Source: Streptomyces avermitilis MA-4680 = NBRC 14893
Lineage (GTDB): Bacteria > Actinomycetota > Actinomycetes > Streptomycetales > Streptomycetaceae
Assembly (NCBI RefSeq): GCF_000009765.2
Contig: NC_003155.5
Span: 6,634,001 to 6,698,000, forward strand
Direction: 5' to 3'
DNA: 64,000 nt
Position numbers and translations under genes: made by a program. Each line of letters starts with the position of its first letter. Position 1 is the first letter of the stretch. Under the pieces are notes generated by a model, which worked only from the letters and a program-made list of their open reading frames with translations, ran no database searches and was not told the origin of the DNA. Below are positions 42,278 to 50,967 of this stretch, piece by piece.

Positions 42278-42292
42278 CCCTGTAGTACAGGG
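42278..42292 (-). promoter_or_regulatory. Perfect palindrome, operator of the HEPN-like gene
   Basis: CCCTGTA-G-TACAGGG, 15 bases, 18 bases before the GTG. TTACCG read on the minus strand (near 42274) may be the -10 box, with the palindrome directly upstream in the spacer. A repressor bound here would block transcription. Confidence 0.6.
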
Positions 42293-42310
42293 CGATGGAA
42301 TTTAAAAAGA

Positions 42311-42354
42311 CCCGGCCCCAGGGCGAACCACACCCAGGAACTCCCGGGGCCGGG
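42311..42354 (-). terminator. Terminator of the late structural operon
   Basis: On the minus strand the arms CCCGGCCCC/GGGGCCGGG are followed by TCTTTTTAAATT, a rare T-run terminator for such a GC-rich genome. It ends the long tail transcript ahead of the HEPN-like gene. Confidence 0.82.
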
Positions 42355-42363
42355 GGCTTGTGG

Positions 42364-42552
42364 TCAGTCGTTGTGGGAGTGGCCGCCGTCCTCGCCGTGC
42401 GAGTGGCTGTGGCCCTGCTCCTCCGCCGGGGCGAGCTGGGCCCGCAGGGAGGCGTTCTCGGTTTCCAGGGCGCTCACGTGGCGGCGGGTGAGGTGCAGCT
42501 CCAGGACGGTGTCCCGGTACTCCTCTACGAGCTGCTCAGGGGTCATCTGCAT
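42364..42552 (-). CDS. Small coiled-coil, His-rich phage protein
   Basis: 62 residues from an ATG with GGAG six bases before it (an in-frame TTG at 42564 is less likely). Helical start (MTPEQLVEEYRDTVLELHLTRRHVSALETENASL) and a His/Ser/Gly tail (HSHSHGEDGGHSHND) that may bind metal. It is the last gene of the structural operon. Confidence 0.7.
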   Translation of the reverse strand: MQMTPEQLVEEYRDTVLELHLTRRHVSALETENASLRAQLAPAEEQGHSHSHGEDGGHSHND

Positions 42553-42584
42553 GGTGTTCTCCAAGGGGTGTGGTTCAGCCCGGA

Positions 42585-44273
42585 TCAGGCCGGGGCGATG
42601 GTGGTGACGGTGCCGGACGATCCCCGGTACTTCAGGGCTCCGGCCTCGACGTACAGGACGCCGCCGCTGGTGGGGTTGGCTGTGGGGACCGTCGTGGCGT
42701 TGGCGATTCCCAGCACGCCGACGCCCGCGCCCACCGAGGTGGTATTGATCAGGAGGTTGGTACCGACCGAGAACGCGGTGTCCGTCTTCAGCCGTCCGGC
42801 TGCCGATCGGTACAGGTTCGCGTCACGCGTGGCCGTGCCGTCGCCCCACTCGGTCTTTCCGTCAGCGAACACGACGAGGCGCCTGTTGGCGTCGCCGATG
42901 ACGTTCGCCTGGTACGCCCGGTCGGTGGTGGCCGTCATGACGGCGTCGAAACCGGCCGCTGCGCCCGGGGAGGACGACGGCTGAGCAGAGAAGCCCTGCA
43001 CCGCGTTGGTGCCCCACACCAAGGCGAGACGCGCCCCCTTCGCGGCGGGCGATCCGGTGGTGATCTGACCGTCCGCGCGCTGGACGAACAGGGCGGTTCC
43101 GAGCTGAGATCCGTCGTCGGCATAGCGCAGGAGCTGGAAGTTCGTGCCTGCGTTGCCAGTGGACTCGGTGTCCGTGTTGGCCCGGAAGCCCCAGCGGCGG
43201 CCGGAGTTCTGCATATCCGAGGAGATGGACAGCAGGACGTCCTTGTTCACCGTGTTGTTGCCGCCGATCCGCAGCGCGGTGTTCTGCCCTGCGTAGTCGC
43301 CGCTGGTGATGTTCTGGGCTCGGATGGAGAAGTCCGCCAGGTTGGTGCGAATGTTTGTCCACGCGATGCCGATGGTCGTGGTGTCGACCGCGTTGCTCAG
43401 CTTCGACTGGTCGATGAAGGGGATCTCCAGGCGCCCCTGGAGCGCACCGGTAGCGTCGGCGACCTCCAGCTCCCAGTGCCCGTGGACCGATCCGTGGTCG
43501 TTGGCCTCGTAGTGCGCGCCCTGCCAAACCACCGGCTTCCACGAGACGCCCGTGGAGAGCGGGTCGCGGGTGGTGGCGTCGTACCCACCCTTCTTGTTCG
43601 AGGTCTGCACCGGGATGTAGAACGCCTGCATCGTCTTGGCGTCCGAGCGCATCATGAAGTGCCGGATGTTCTCGCCGAAGCTGCCGACGTTGGCGCGCTG
43701 GTACGAGTAGAGGTTGAGCCGGCCGGTGGAGTCCGTGCCGGTGCCGTCGTCGTCCCCGCCGATGTACGAGGAGCCGATGATCAGGCCAGCATTCTCGGAG
43801 CGGCCCGCAATGCCCTTGGGCAGACTCGCGTAGCTCGGGCTGCCGCTGCCCAGATTGACCGTGGCCGGGCCGGTGGTGTTTACGACGCCGCCCACGGTGA
43901 GGTCGGATCCCGTGCCCGAGAGAACGACCGGACCGGTGAAGGTGTCACCAGCGAGGTTCGCTTTGTTCGTCTGGAGGTCGTCGATGGCGTTGCCCAGGTC
44001 TGTCGCCTGCATCAGGGCCCGCCCCCCGGAGAAGCCGAAGTCCAGGTAGATGGTCGTGACGCCGTCCGGCCCGTAGAAGCCGATCACGGAGTACGAGTCG
44101 GACGTCACGGTGGTGATCGGCGTGCCGCTCAGGTCGGTCAGGTCAGTGATCTGGGTACCGCCGGAACGGGCGTCCCAGGCAGTTCCGACCGAGCCGGGCT
44201 GAAGGACCAGCGAGGTCCCGGACTGGGACACGGTGACATCGGCCGGGGAGAGGCCGAACAAATGACGGGCCAT
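42585..44273 (-). CDS. Tail fibre / receptor-binding protein
   Basis: The 562-residue protein starts at an ATG with AAGGAGGGG before it. The N-terminal part has the tail-attachment-like segment FGLSPADVTVSQSGTSL. The middle has TNKANLAGDTFTGPVVLSG, a repeat type common in trimeric phage fibres, and the rest is beta-rich with many Gly, Thr, Asn. No enzyme motif was recognised. As the most distal tail gene of the operon it probably decides host range. Confidence 0.8.
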   Translation of the reverse strand: MARHLFGLSPADVTVSQSGTSLVLQPGSVGTAWDARSGGTQITDLTDLSGTPITTVTSDSYSVIGFYGPDGVTTIYLDFGFSGGRALMQATDLGNAIDDLQTNKANLAGDTFTGPVVLSGTGSDLTVGGVVNTTGPATVNLGSGSPSYASLPKGIAGRSENAGLIIGSSYIGGDDDGTGTDSTGRLNLYSYQRANVGSFGENIRHFMMRSDAKTMQAFYIPVQTSNKKGGYDATTRDPLSTGVSWKPVVWQGAHYEANDHGSVHGHWELEVADATGALQGRLEIPFIDQSKLSNAVDTTTIGIAWTNIRTNLADFSIRAQNITSGDYAGQNTALRIGGNNTVNKDVLLSISSDMQNSGRRWGFRANTDTESTGNAGTNFQLLRYADDGSQLGTALFVQRADGQITTGSPAAKGARLALVWGTNAVQGFSAQPSSSPGAAAGFDAVMTATTDRAYQANVIGDANRRLVVFADGKTEWGDGTATRDANLYRSAAGRLKTDTAFSVGTNLLINTTSVGAGVGVLGIANATTVPTANPTSGGVLYVEAGALKYRGSSGTVTTIAPA

Positions 44274-44302
44274 GGCCCCTCCTTGATTCTGTGAGTCGGG
44301 GG

Positions 44303-45331
44303 TCAGGCCGCTTCGAAGGTGCCGGTGATCGTGAGGATGTCGCCGTTCTGGATGTTGAAGGGCGAGTTGGTCAGGATGTTCCGGCTGTTGATCCCGCCGC
44401 TGGTGCCGGAGATGCCCTCGGAGAGCGGCACCCGGATACGCGCGATCTTGTTGTTGGCCTCGGTCGGGAACGTCATGCCGGTACCGACGAAGGAGAGGCC
44501 GCCGTTGGCAGTGGCCTGGCTGAAGGCGACGTTGAACAGATCGCGGGTGGAGCCCTGGAGTGTGAAGGGCAGCGTCACGCGGATGGGGTCGTCGTACGCC
44601 GGAGGGTTGCCGGTGGGTTGGAGCTGGATCTTGACCCAGTAGAGGTTGCCCGAGATCCGCTTGTACCGGCCGATGTTCGTGCTGCCCGAGCCCCAGCTGA
44701 TCGCGGTCCCACCGGCGTCCCACACGGGCGTGTAGGTGCTTGCGGCAGGGTCCTCGGCGGTGCCGAGGTACTTCCAGCTCGTCCCGTCGCCCAGGTACAC
44801 GTCCGAGCCGTTGTCGACGTGGAGCTGCCCACGGACCGGGGGACGGCGGTACGCGGCGCTGCCGACGACCGGGGGGCGCCCTACGAACCAGCGGACGTCC
44901 GTGACTCCCGCCGGAGGCACGACAGACGCTCCAGCAGCCACGGTGACCCGCGCGAGGGGGATCTCCCAGGTGCCGTTGAGGGTCTGCGTCAGGGACGGGA
45001 AGCTCGTGCCGCCCGTCTTGTACTGCACCGTGGTGGCGTCGGCCGATGGGTCCCGGCGCAGGACAATCAGGTCGTTACGGGCCGAGCCGCCACCGGAGTT
45101 GGTCGGGACGCTGACGTTGAGCGCGGCGGTGTTGGCGTAGTACGTGCCCTGCACCACGGCCTCTCCGGCCCCCAACGAGACGGTGGAGGCGTTCGAGGCA
45201 GTGACCTTCAGGTCCGTGCCGTTCTCGCTGGTGGCGAAGACACCGTCCACCTGGAACATCCGGAAGTAGCTGGACCACTGGTCCTCGGTGGTGATCTGCG
45301 AGGAGCCGAACGGGAAGGACGACTGAGTCAC
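44303..45331 (-). CDS. Minor tail protein
   Basis: 342 residues from a GTG with GGAGG five bases before. It is beta-rich with segments typical of actinophage tail-tip proteins (VSLGAGEAVVQGTYYANTAAL, NDLIVLRRDPSADATTVQYK, SDVYLGDGTSWKYLGTAED). It is placed between the Gp37-like protein and the fibre, so it is likely a baseplate or upper-fibre component. Confidence 0.8.
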   Translation of the reverse strand: MTQSSFPFGSSQITTEDQWSSYFRMFQVDGVFATSENGTDLKVTASNASTVSLGAGEAVVQGTYYANTAALNVSVPTNSGGGSARNDLIVLRRDPSADATTVQYKTGGTSFPSLTQTLNGTWEIPLARVTVAAGASVVPPAGVTDVRWFVGRPPVVGSAAYRRPPVRGQLHVDNGSDVYLGDGTSWKYLGTAEDPAASTYTPVWDAGGTAISWGSGSTNIGRYKRISGNLYWVKIQLQPTGNPPAYDDPIRVTLPFTLQGSTRDLFNVAFSQATANGGLSFVGTGMTFPTEANNKIARIRVPLSEGISGTSGGINSRNILTNSPFNIQNGDILTITGTFEAA

Positions 45332-45344
45332 CGAGACCTCCAGG

Positions 45345-46529
45345 TCATGAGGGCTTCCTGGTTTCCAGGCGCCGGAGCTTGTTGAAGATGCGGGCGATGT
45401 ACTGGAACTGCCGGGCCAGGACGTCCTGGTTGTTCGTGGAGTCCGAGGAGCCGATGACGGCCTTAGCGAGGTATCCGCCCTGCGCGTCGAAGCTGATGCT
45501 GACCTCGCGGACCACGTCGGCGAAGAAGTCGCCCTTGACCTGGCACGAGACCTGGTCGCCCACCGTGTAGTCGCGCCCGAACTGGAGGCGCGGGGTGTCT
45601 ATGGGCGTCATGGTCAAGTTGCCCTGGGCCGCGCCGGAGGTCAGGGCCTCGTTGGCGGCCTGGTTCATCTGGGCCGTGAGGTCCACGGATGCGGTGTCGA
45701 CGCTCGTCAGGTCGACGAACTGCTCGATCCACGGGCCGGGGAAGGCCGCGTCCGCCCGGGTCGTCACGGAGACCACGCGGGGGCTGCTGCCGCCTCCCGC
45801 CACCACGACGGCCTTGGTGCAGGTCGGGGCGGTCACGGAGTACGAGGCGTCCGTTAGGTTGCCCAGGCCGAAGGAGAACTTGGCGGAGGCCGAGAGGTCC
45901 GCCGGCTCATAGACCTGGAACTGGAGGTTGCTGCCGACCTGGACGATCCGGAAGCCCAGGCCCGCCGTCTTGGCGATGTCCTGGAGGGCCGTCAGCAAGT
46001 TGTCGAACTGGTTGACCTGCTTGGTGATGCTCGCCCCGTGGGCGCCGTCAGCGGCCAGCGTCAGGTTCGAGATCTTCCGGGCCGCCTGGGCTCCCGGCCC
46101 GATGTTCAGGTTCACCAGGGCCCGCATGGCCGTCTCGGCCACGACCCCCGAGATCTTGTACACCGAGTCCGTCTGGGAGCCCGGAGCAGCCGTCGGGTTG
46201 GGCCAGCAGGTCGCCCCGGCCAGGAGGGTCATGTCGTCGACCCCGTTGACCGTCAGGGTGCCGCTGCCGCCGTCGTTGTCGGAGCGGGTCCAGTTCGGCT
46301 CCCGGATGGGGCCGGACATCAGCACGTCGGCACCGCGACGGATCACCAGGCCGTTGCCCGGGACGAGCAGATGGGCCTTGGGGGAATCCGCGGCGATGTT
46401 CAGGACGTACGCCCCGACCGCGTTGAAGCGCGGCGTGATGGTCAGCGCGGTGAAGTCGTCGACCACCCCGACGATGTCCAGGCTGTCGTCCCGGACTTGG
46501 ACGGTGACACGGGGCTGGTCGAAGGCCAT
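45345..46529 (-). CDS. Minor tail protein, ReqiPepy6 Gp37-like
   Basis: 394 residues. VTVQVRDDSLDIVGVVDDFTALTITPRFNAVGAY and the later GLGFRIVQVGSNLQFQVYEPADLS and GRDYTVGDQVSCQVKGDFF resemble the Gp37-like family of siphophage tail-tip hub proteins. ATG at 46529 (AGGGGG five bases before) is preferred over the in-frame GTG two codons upstream. It begins ten bases after the Dit-like gene. Confidence 0.85.
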   Translation of the reverse strand: MAFDQPRVTVQVRDDSLDIVGVVDDFTALTITPRFNAVGAYVLNIAADSPKAHLLVPGNGLVIRRGADVLMSGPIREPNWTRSDNDGGSGTLTVNGVDDMTLLAGATCWPNPTAAPGSQTDSVYKISGVVAETAMRALVNLNIGPGAQAARKISNLTLAADGAHGASITKQVNQFDNLLTALQDIAKTAGLGFRIVQVGSNLQFQVYEPADLSASAKFSFGLGNLTDASYSVTAPTCTKAVVVAGGGSSPRVVSVTTRADAAFPGPWIEQFVDLTSVDTASVDLTAQMNQAANEALTSGAAQGNLTMTPIDTPRLQFGRDYTVGDQVSCQVKGDFFADVVREVSISFDAQGGYLAKAVIGSSDSTNNQDVLARQFQYIARIFNKLRRLETRKPS

Positions 46530-46538
46530 CTCCACCCC

Positions 46539-47474
46539 CTACGCGGTCAGGAAGCGCGGCTGGTAGTCGAGCTGGACCGTGGTGTTGCTGTCCGTACCGA
46601 CGAGGGTCAGCGAGACGTCGTTCTCGCCGGGCTCCAGGCCCCACAGGTCTGAGTCGGTGGCTAGGTTGGGCCACCAGTTCTGGCTGGAGTTCAGGACGGC
46701 CGTCTGGACGCGTTCACGGGTGTCGACGACCAGGACGTCCGAGGAGCCGAGAGAGGCCGTCACAGAGAAGTTCAGGCCCGTTGTGTTGTTCGTGATGACC
46801 GCTGACGTGGCTGGGCCGTGGATCGTCCAGACCGGGAAGCTCGTGGCGTCCCCCGGGTTGTCGATCGTGGTGTTGCCGAGGACCTGGGAGTCCCGGACCT
46901 TCACCGGCAGGACCGGAAAGAAGCTCCCGGTGGCCCCGGCCGCGTACTCCTGGTGGACGGCCGCCCCGAGCCAGTACGGGCTGGGGCAGGAGAAGGTCAG
47001 GCCGACGGTCTGCCAGTGGAGACCGGAGGTGTCCTGCCCGAAGTCGCCTTCCGCGCCGGAGACGTAGTACGCCTCGATGCTGCGGAAGGAGCCGTCCGAC
47101 TCGGTCAGGGTCAGCGTGCCCAGCCCCAGGGAGGGATTGAGGGTACGGAAAAAGGACCGCTTGCGGGCCATGAAGCCGGAGCGGTCGACGTCGAAGAAGG
47201 CCAGTGGGAGGAAGACCTCTCGGGCCTGGGCTCGAAGCCCTCGCAGGGCGTTGCCGTCGATGCCCGGCGAGGCGTCGGTGTAGAAGTCGTACCCGGGCAA
47301 GTCCAGGCCCCGGATACCGGGCTGGAGGACCCAGCCGCTCTCCCAGTCGGACAGGAGCGTCGTGCGCCCCCTGGCGTCCGTCCAGGAGAGGCTGGGCACC
47401 TCCAACGGCTGTACCGGTGGCGGGTTGATGCCGCCCGGGAGAACGATCCCGGAGGGGCGTACGAAGATCGGCAT
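46539..47474 (-). CDS. Distal tail (Dit-like) protein
   Basis: 311 residues following the tape measure gene, where Dit belongs. N-terminal WTDARGRTTLLSDWESGWVLQPGIRGLDLPGYDFYTDASPGIDGNALRG matches siphovirus tail-component sequences. The C-terminal half is a beta-sandwich (TSFPVWTIHGPATSAVITNNTTGLNF). It should form the hexameric ring joining tail tube and tip. Confidence 0.85.
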   Translation of the reverse strand: MPIFVRPSGIVLPGGINPPPVQPLEVPSLSWTDARGRTTLLSDWESGWVLQPGIRGLDLPGYDFYTDASPGIDGNALRGLRAQAREVFLPLAFFDVDRSGFMARKRSFFRTLNPSLGLGTLTLTESDGSFRSIEAYYVSGAEGDFGQDTSGLHWQTVGLTFSCPSPYWLGAAVHQEYAAGATGSFFPVLPVKVRDSQVLGNTTIDNPGDATSFPVWTIHGPATSAVITNNTTGLNFSVTASLGSSDVLVVDTRERVQTAVLNSSQNWWPNLATDSDLWGLEPGENDVSLTLVGTDSNTTVQLDYQPRFLTA

Positions 47475-47495
47475 GCGTGCCCCTCCGGGATCTGA

Positions 47496-50400
47496 TCAGG
47501 CGACGAGCGGGCTGTACAGCGCGTGGCTGTCTCGAAGGGCGTCCATGACGGTCTGCCGGGTCGGCTTGTCCGTCGTGTGGGCGTTGAAGATGACCGTCCT
47601 GCCCTGCTCGGCTCGCTGTGCCGGCTCAGTTGCCACGCCGCGCTGGACGGCCGTGGCCATCCGGTTCGAGCTGGAGACGATGGCCGCGTGAGTCGCGTCC
47701 ATGCCCATGACCAGGCCCTGGCCGACGTGCTCGCCGATCTCGGCCATGACCCTGGACGGGGACTTGATCTTCAGGGCCTTCTTGATGGCCGCCTGGATCT
47801 TCTTGGCCAGGTCGGACATCGAGTTTTCGATGGCCTTCTGCTGGGCCTTGAGCCCGGTCAGGAAGCCCTTGCCCGCCTGGCTGCCCGCGTCGTACATGAT
47901 GTCCGCTGCGGAGTTGCCGTACGACGAGCTGACCTTGGCGATCTGGGACTGGGCGCTGTTCAGCGCCTTGAGCTGATCCGGAGTCGCCTTCACCAGAGCA
48001 GCGGCGTAGGCCGCTCCGCCATCCGGGCCAGCCGCGATGATCTGACCGATCAGGTCCTTGGACAGGCCCATCTTGGCGAGCTTGGCGACGTTGCCCGAGA
48101 AGGTCTTGAGCTGGCCCAGGCGAACCTTCAGGCCCGAGAGGATGCCTCCGGCGTCGAAGGTGTTCCCGCCGTTCGGCAGGGAGGTCATCGACGCGAAAGA
48201 CAGCCCTGCGGCCTTCTGGTCCTTGGCCATCTGCTGGCCCGCCGCGAGGGACGACGCCACCTTGTCCCGCTTGGCAGCGAGGTCCAGCAGCTTCTTGGTC
48301 TGCTGGTTGAGCGTCGCCACGAGGCGGTTGTCCGTGGACCCGCTGAAGGTTGCCCAGATCGACTTGGCCAGGGACGCCGACGTCGACTTGATCTGATCCC
48401 GGGACCCGGTGAGTCCCTTGATCAGGCCAGCACCGATCTCCTTCGCCAGCGCCTGCATTTTCTTCGAGGGGCTGGCGATCTGGAGTTCGGTACGGACGCC
48501 TGCTTCAACGGCAGCCGCCATGACCCGGGCAGCGTCGTTGACCTTCGACATGCCGTTCGTCATGCCGCTCGCGAGGCCGTTGGCGACCTCCGAGCCCGCG
48601 AGACCGCCGGATGCCAGTCGGCTGATGCCAAGGGACCCCTGGTTGACCGCGTTCAGGAACGCCATGCCGTACTTGGCGACGCTCTTCGCGCGGATCACGT
48701 ACTCGCCGTTGGAGAGCATCGCCGGAATCGAGTCGGACGTACCAGTGCCCGGACCGCGCACTAGGCCGCTGGGATTCCCACCGGCCGCCAGCTTGATCGG
48801 CCCTCCACGCGCACGGAACTTGGGCGCGTTCTGTGCCTCGACCTTCTCGTAGACGGTCTTGACGTAGGTCGTCGCCGTCTTGCCGTCCAGGCTGTCGAGC
48901 TGGCCCCGGGCAGAGCGGATCTTGGCTTCCAGGTCCTTGATGGTCGCCTTCAGCGCGGACTGCTTCGACGGTGGCACCGTGGCCAGCTTCCGCTTCGCCT
49001 CGGCGAGCTGATCCGACCAGTTGTTGATGTTCAGCTTCAGCTTGCCCGCAGCCAGCTTCGGAGCGGTCGACGCAGCGAAGTGGCTGGCCTTGGACTCCGC
49101 GGTGGTCAGGCCCTCGATGTAGGAGTCCTTGAAATCTCCGAACGCCTTGTCGGCGGCCTTCAGCTTCCCGCCGATGCCCGGCACCCATCCGAACGCCAAC
49201 GCGGCACCGTGCGCTACCCCGCTCAGCGCGCTCAGGATGCCGCCCGAGACGAGCGTGAACGCATGGATGATCGTCGGTGCTGCGGTGATTGCCGCGCTCG
49301 TCATGTCGATCACGGCGTTGCCGAACTGGCGGGCGCCTTCGAGGATGCCGATCTTGTTCGCGGCGATGGCCTGGTTCAGGCGCTGCAACGGGCCGACCGC
49401 CCCGTTGACGGAATCACCGACCGGTGCGAACGCGCTGAAGATCGCAAGGCCCGTGTCCCGCAGGGTTGGGCCGATAATCGCAGCGATGTCGCGGACCGAC
49501 TTGAGTCCGAAGGTGATGTCCTTGAAGACGGGCCGCAGCAGCACCATCGCGCCGCGTATGGCGTCCATCGCACCCGTGACGATCGACCCGGACAGTGCGA
49601 ACTGTTCACCGAAGACGGGGCCGAGGTCGCGGGCCACCTCGCCGGACAGCCGGCCGAGGCCGCCGAGCACGTCGTCGATCGCAGAGAACAGGCCGTCCAG
49701 CATCTTCGCCGCACCGGGGATCCCGGCCCTCAAGCCGCTGAACATGCTGGGCAGTCCCTTGCTCAGCAGGCCGCCGATGCCGTCGCTGAACGCACGCAGG
49801 GTCGGACCGCTAGCGGCGCCGAAGTCGAGCAGACTGCGGGTGAAGGGGCCGAGCGAGGATGTCATCTCGCGGACGAACTGCGAGCCGAGCTTCAGGTTGG
49901 CCTGCAAGTCGTCCTGGAAACCGGAGTCCTTCAGCATCCGGCCGACGCCCTCGGCAGCATCTCCGAAGGCCTCGCCCATCTCGGTCATGTGCTTGCCGAG
50001 GATCTTGACCACCGGCCCGGCATCCTTCACCGCCCGGGTGAAGCCGGGAAGCATGGCCTTCTGGACCTCGCGCCCGATCGGCGCGAACTCCTTCTTCAGT
50101 CCCACGACGGCCTTGGTGAAGGCGCGCTGCGCGGGGCTGAGCTTCTTGAGGGCCTCCTCGTACTTCTTCTGGTCCTTGCCCGCCTGCTCCAGCGCGTCGC
50201 CGACCCCGGCGAACCCGAGCTTGAGGGTGCCTGCGGCGAGCCCCGCCCCGGCCATCATCGGAACCAGGGCACCGAGAGCGGGGAGCGCGGACAGGGCGGC
50301 GGCCACGCCCACGCCCTTCAGGGCCCCCATGAGGCCCCCGGCCCCACTGGCCGAGCTGAGGGACTCGGTGGCCCGTGAAGCGGCTCCAGAGGCGTCGTCG

Positions 50401-50924
50401 GCAGCCCGGCGGAAGTCGAGCAGATTGCTCCGTGCCTCGTCCGTCCGGAGGTTGACCGTGACGGTTTGCGTTCGCGCCCGGGTGAGGAGCGCGAGATCGT
50501 CGGCCGCCACACGGGTGTCCGCGTCGGCGTTGATGGAGACCGTGCGGGGCCGCGTCAGGTAGTTCAGATCGGCCTGTACGGCCCGGTAGGCGCCCCGGTC
50601 GATGACGGGGCGGATGGTGACGTCCAGCGTCCCCTGGAGGCCGCGCAGCTCGGTGGAGAGCCCGGCCTTCATGGCCTGGCCGTACCGCTTGCCGATCTGG
50701 TGGCCCTTGGAGGCGGCAGACGCCTCGGCCGTGTCCAGTGAGCGACGGAGAGCGTTGTCGATGCCCGAGAAGTCGAGCGCCTGGGTCATCGACCGGGACA
50801 GGGTGCGTCCCAGCTTCTGGCCCAGGCGCTCCATGGCGGGCGTCAGTGCGGCATCGGCCTGAGCGGCGAAGCCCGAGGTTTCGGGGACGATGCTCACTTC
50901 GACACGGCCGACGGTGGTGGTCAT
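47496..50924 (-). CDS. Tail tape measure protein
   Basis: At 1142 residues it is the longest phage gene, in the usual place after the tail chaperones. Ala/Lys/Leu-rich helical stretches (LKKLSPAQRAFTKAVVGLKKEFAPIGREVQKAMLPGF) and hydrophobic segments (LSALPALGALVPMMAGAGLAAGTL, TAAPTIIHAFTLVSGGILSAL) are characteristic. Length scales with tail length; at about 0.15 nm per residue the tail would be around 170 nm. KSPSRVMAEIGEHVGQGL near the end is a frequent motif. The start lies 44 bases after the tail chaperone stop. Confidence 0.93.
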   Translation of the reverse strand: MTTTVGRVEVSIVPETSGFAAQADAALTPAMERLGQKLGRTLSRSMTQALDFSGIDNALRRSLDTAEASAASKGHQIGKRYGQAMKAGLSTELRGLQGTLDVTIRPVIDRGAYRAVQADLNYLTRPRTVSINADADTRVAADDLALLTRARTQTVTVNLRTDEARSNLLDFRRAADDASGAASRATESLSSASGAGGLMGALKGVGVAAALSALPALGALVPMMAGAGLAAGTLKLGFAGVGDALEQAGKDQKKYEEALKKLSPAQRAFTKAVVGLKKEFAPIGREVQKAMLPGFTRAVKDAGPVVKILGKHMTEMGEAFGDAAEGVGRMLKDSGFQDDLQANLKLGSQFVREMTSSLGPFTRSLLDFGAASGPTLRAFSDGIGGLLSKGLPSMFSGLRAGIPGAAKMLDGLFSAIDDVLGGLGRLSGEVARDLGPVFGEQFALSGSIVTGAMDAIRGAMVLLRPVFKDITFGLKSVRDIAAIIGPTLRDTGLAIFSAFAPVGDSVNGAVGPLQRLNQAIAANKIGILEGARQFGNAVIDMTSAAITAAPTIIHAFTLVSGGILSALSGVAHGAALAFGWVPGIGGKLKAADKAFGDFKDSYIEGLTTAESKASHFAASTAPKLAAGKLKLNINNWSDQLAEAKRKLATVPPSKQSALKATIKDLEAKIRSARGQLDSLDGKTATTYVKTVYEKVEAQNAPKFRARGGPIKLAAGGNPSGLVRGPGTGTSDSIPAMLSNGEYVIRAKSVAKYGMAFLNAVNQGSLGISRLASGGLAGSEVANGLASGMTNGMSKVNDAARVMAAAVEAGVRTELQIASPSKKMQALAKEIGAGLIKGLTGSRDQIKSTSASLAKSIWATFSGSTDNRLVATLNQQTKKLLDLAAKRDKVASSLAAGQQMAKDQKAAGLSFASMTSLPNGGNTFDAGGILSGLKVRLGQLKTFSGNVAKLAKMGLSKDLIGQIIAAGPDGGAAYAAALVKATPDQLKALNSAQSQIAKVSSSYGNSAADIMYDAGSQAGKGFLTGLKAQQKAIENSMSDLAKKIQAAIKKALKIKSPSRVMAEIGEHVGQGLVMGMDATHAAIVSSSNRMATAVQRGVATEPAQRAEQGRTVIFNAHTTDKPTRQTVMDALRDSHALYSPLVA

Positions 50925-50967
50925 CGCCCCTCCGATTCAGTTGTCGGGCGGGGCCTGGCCTTCACCG

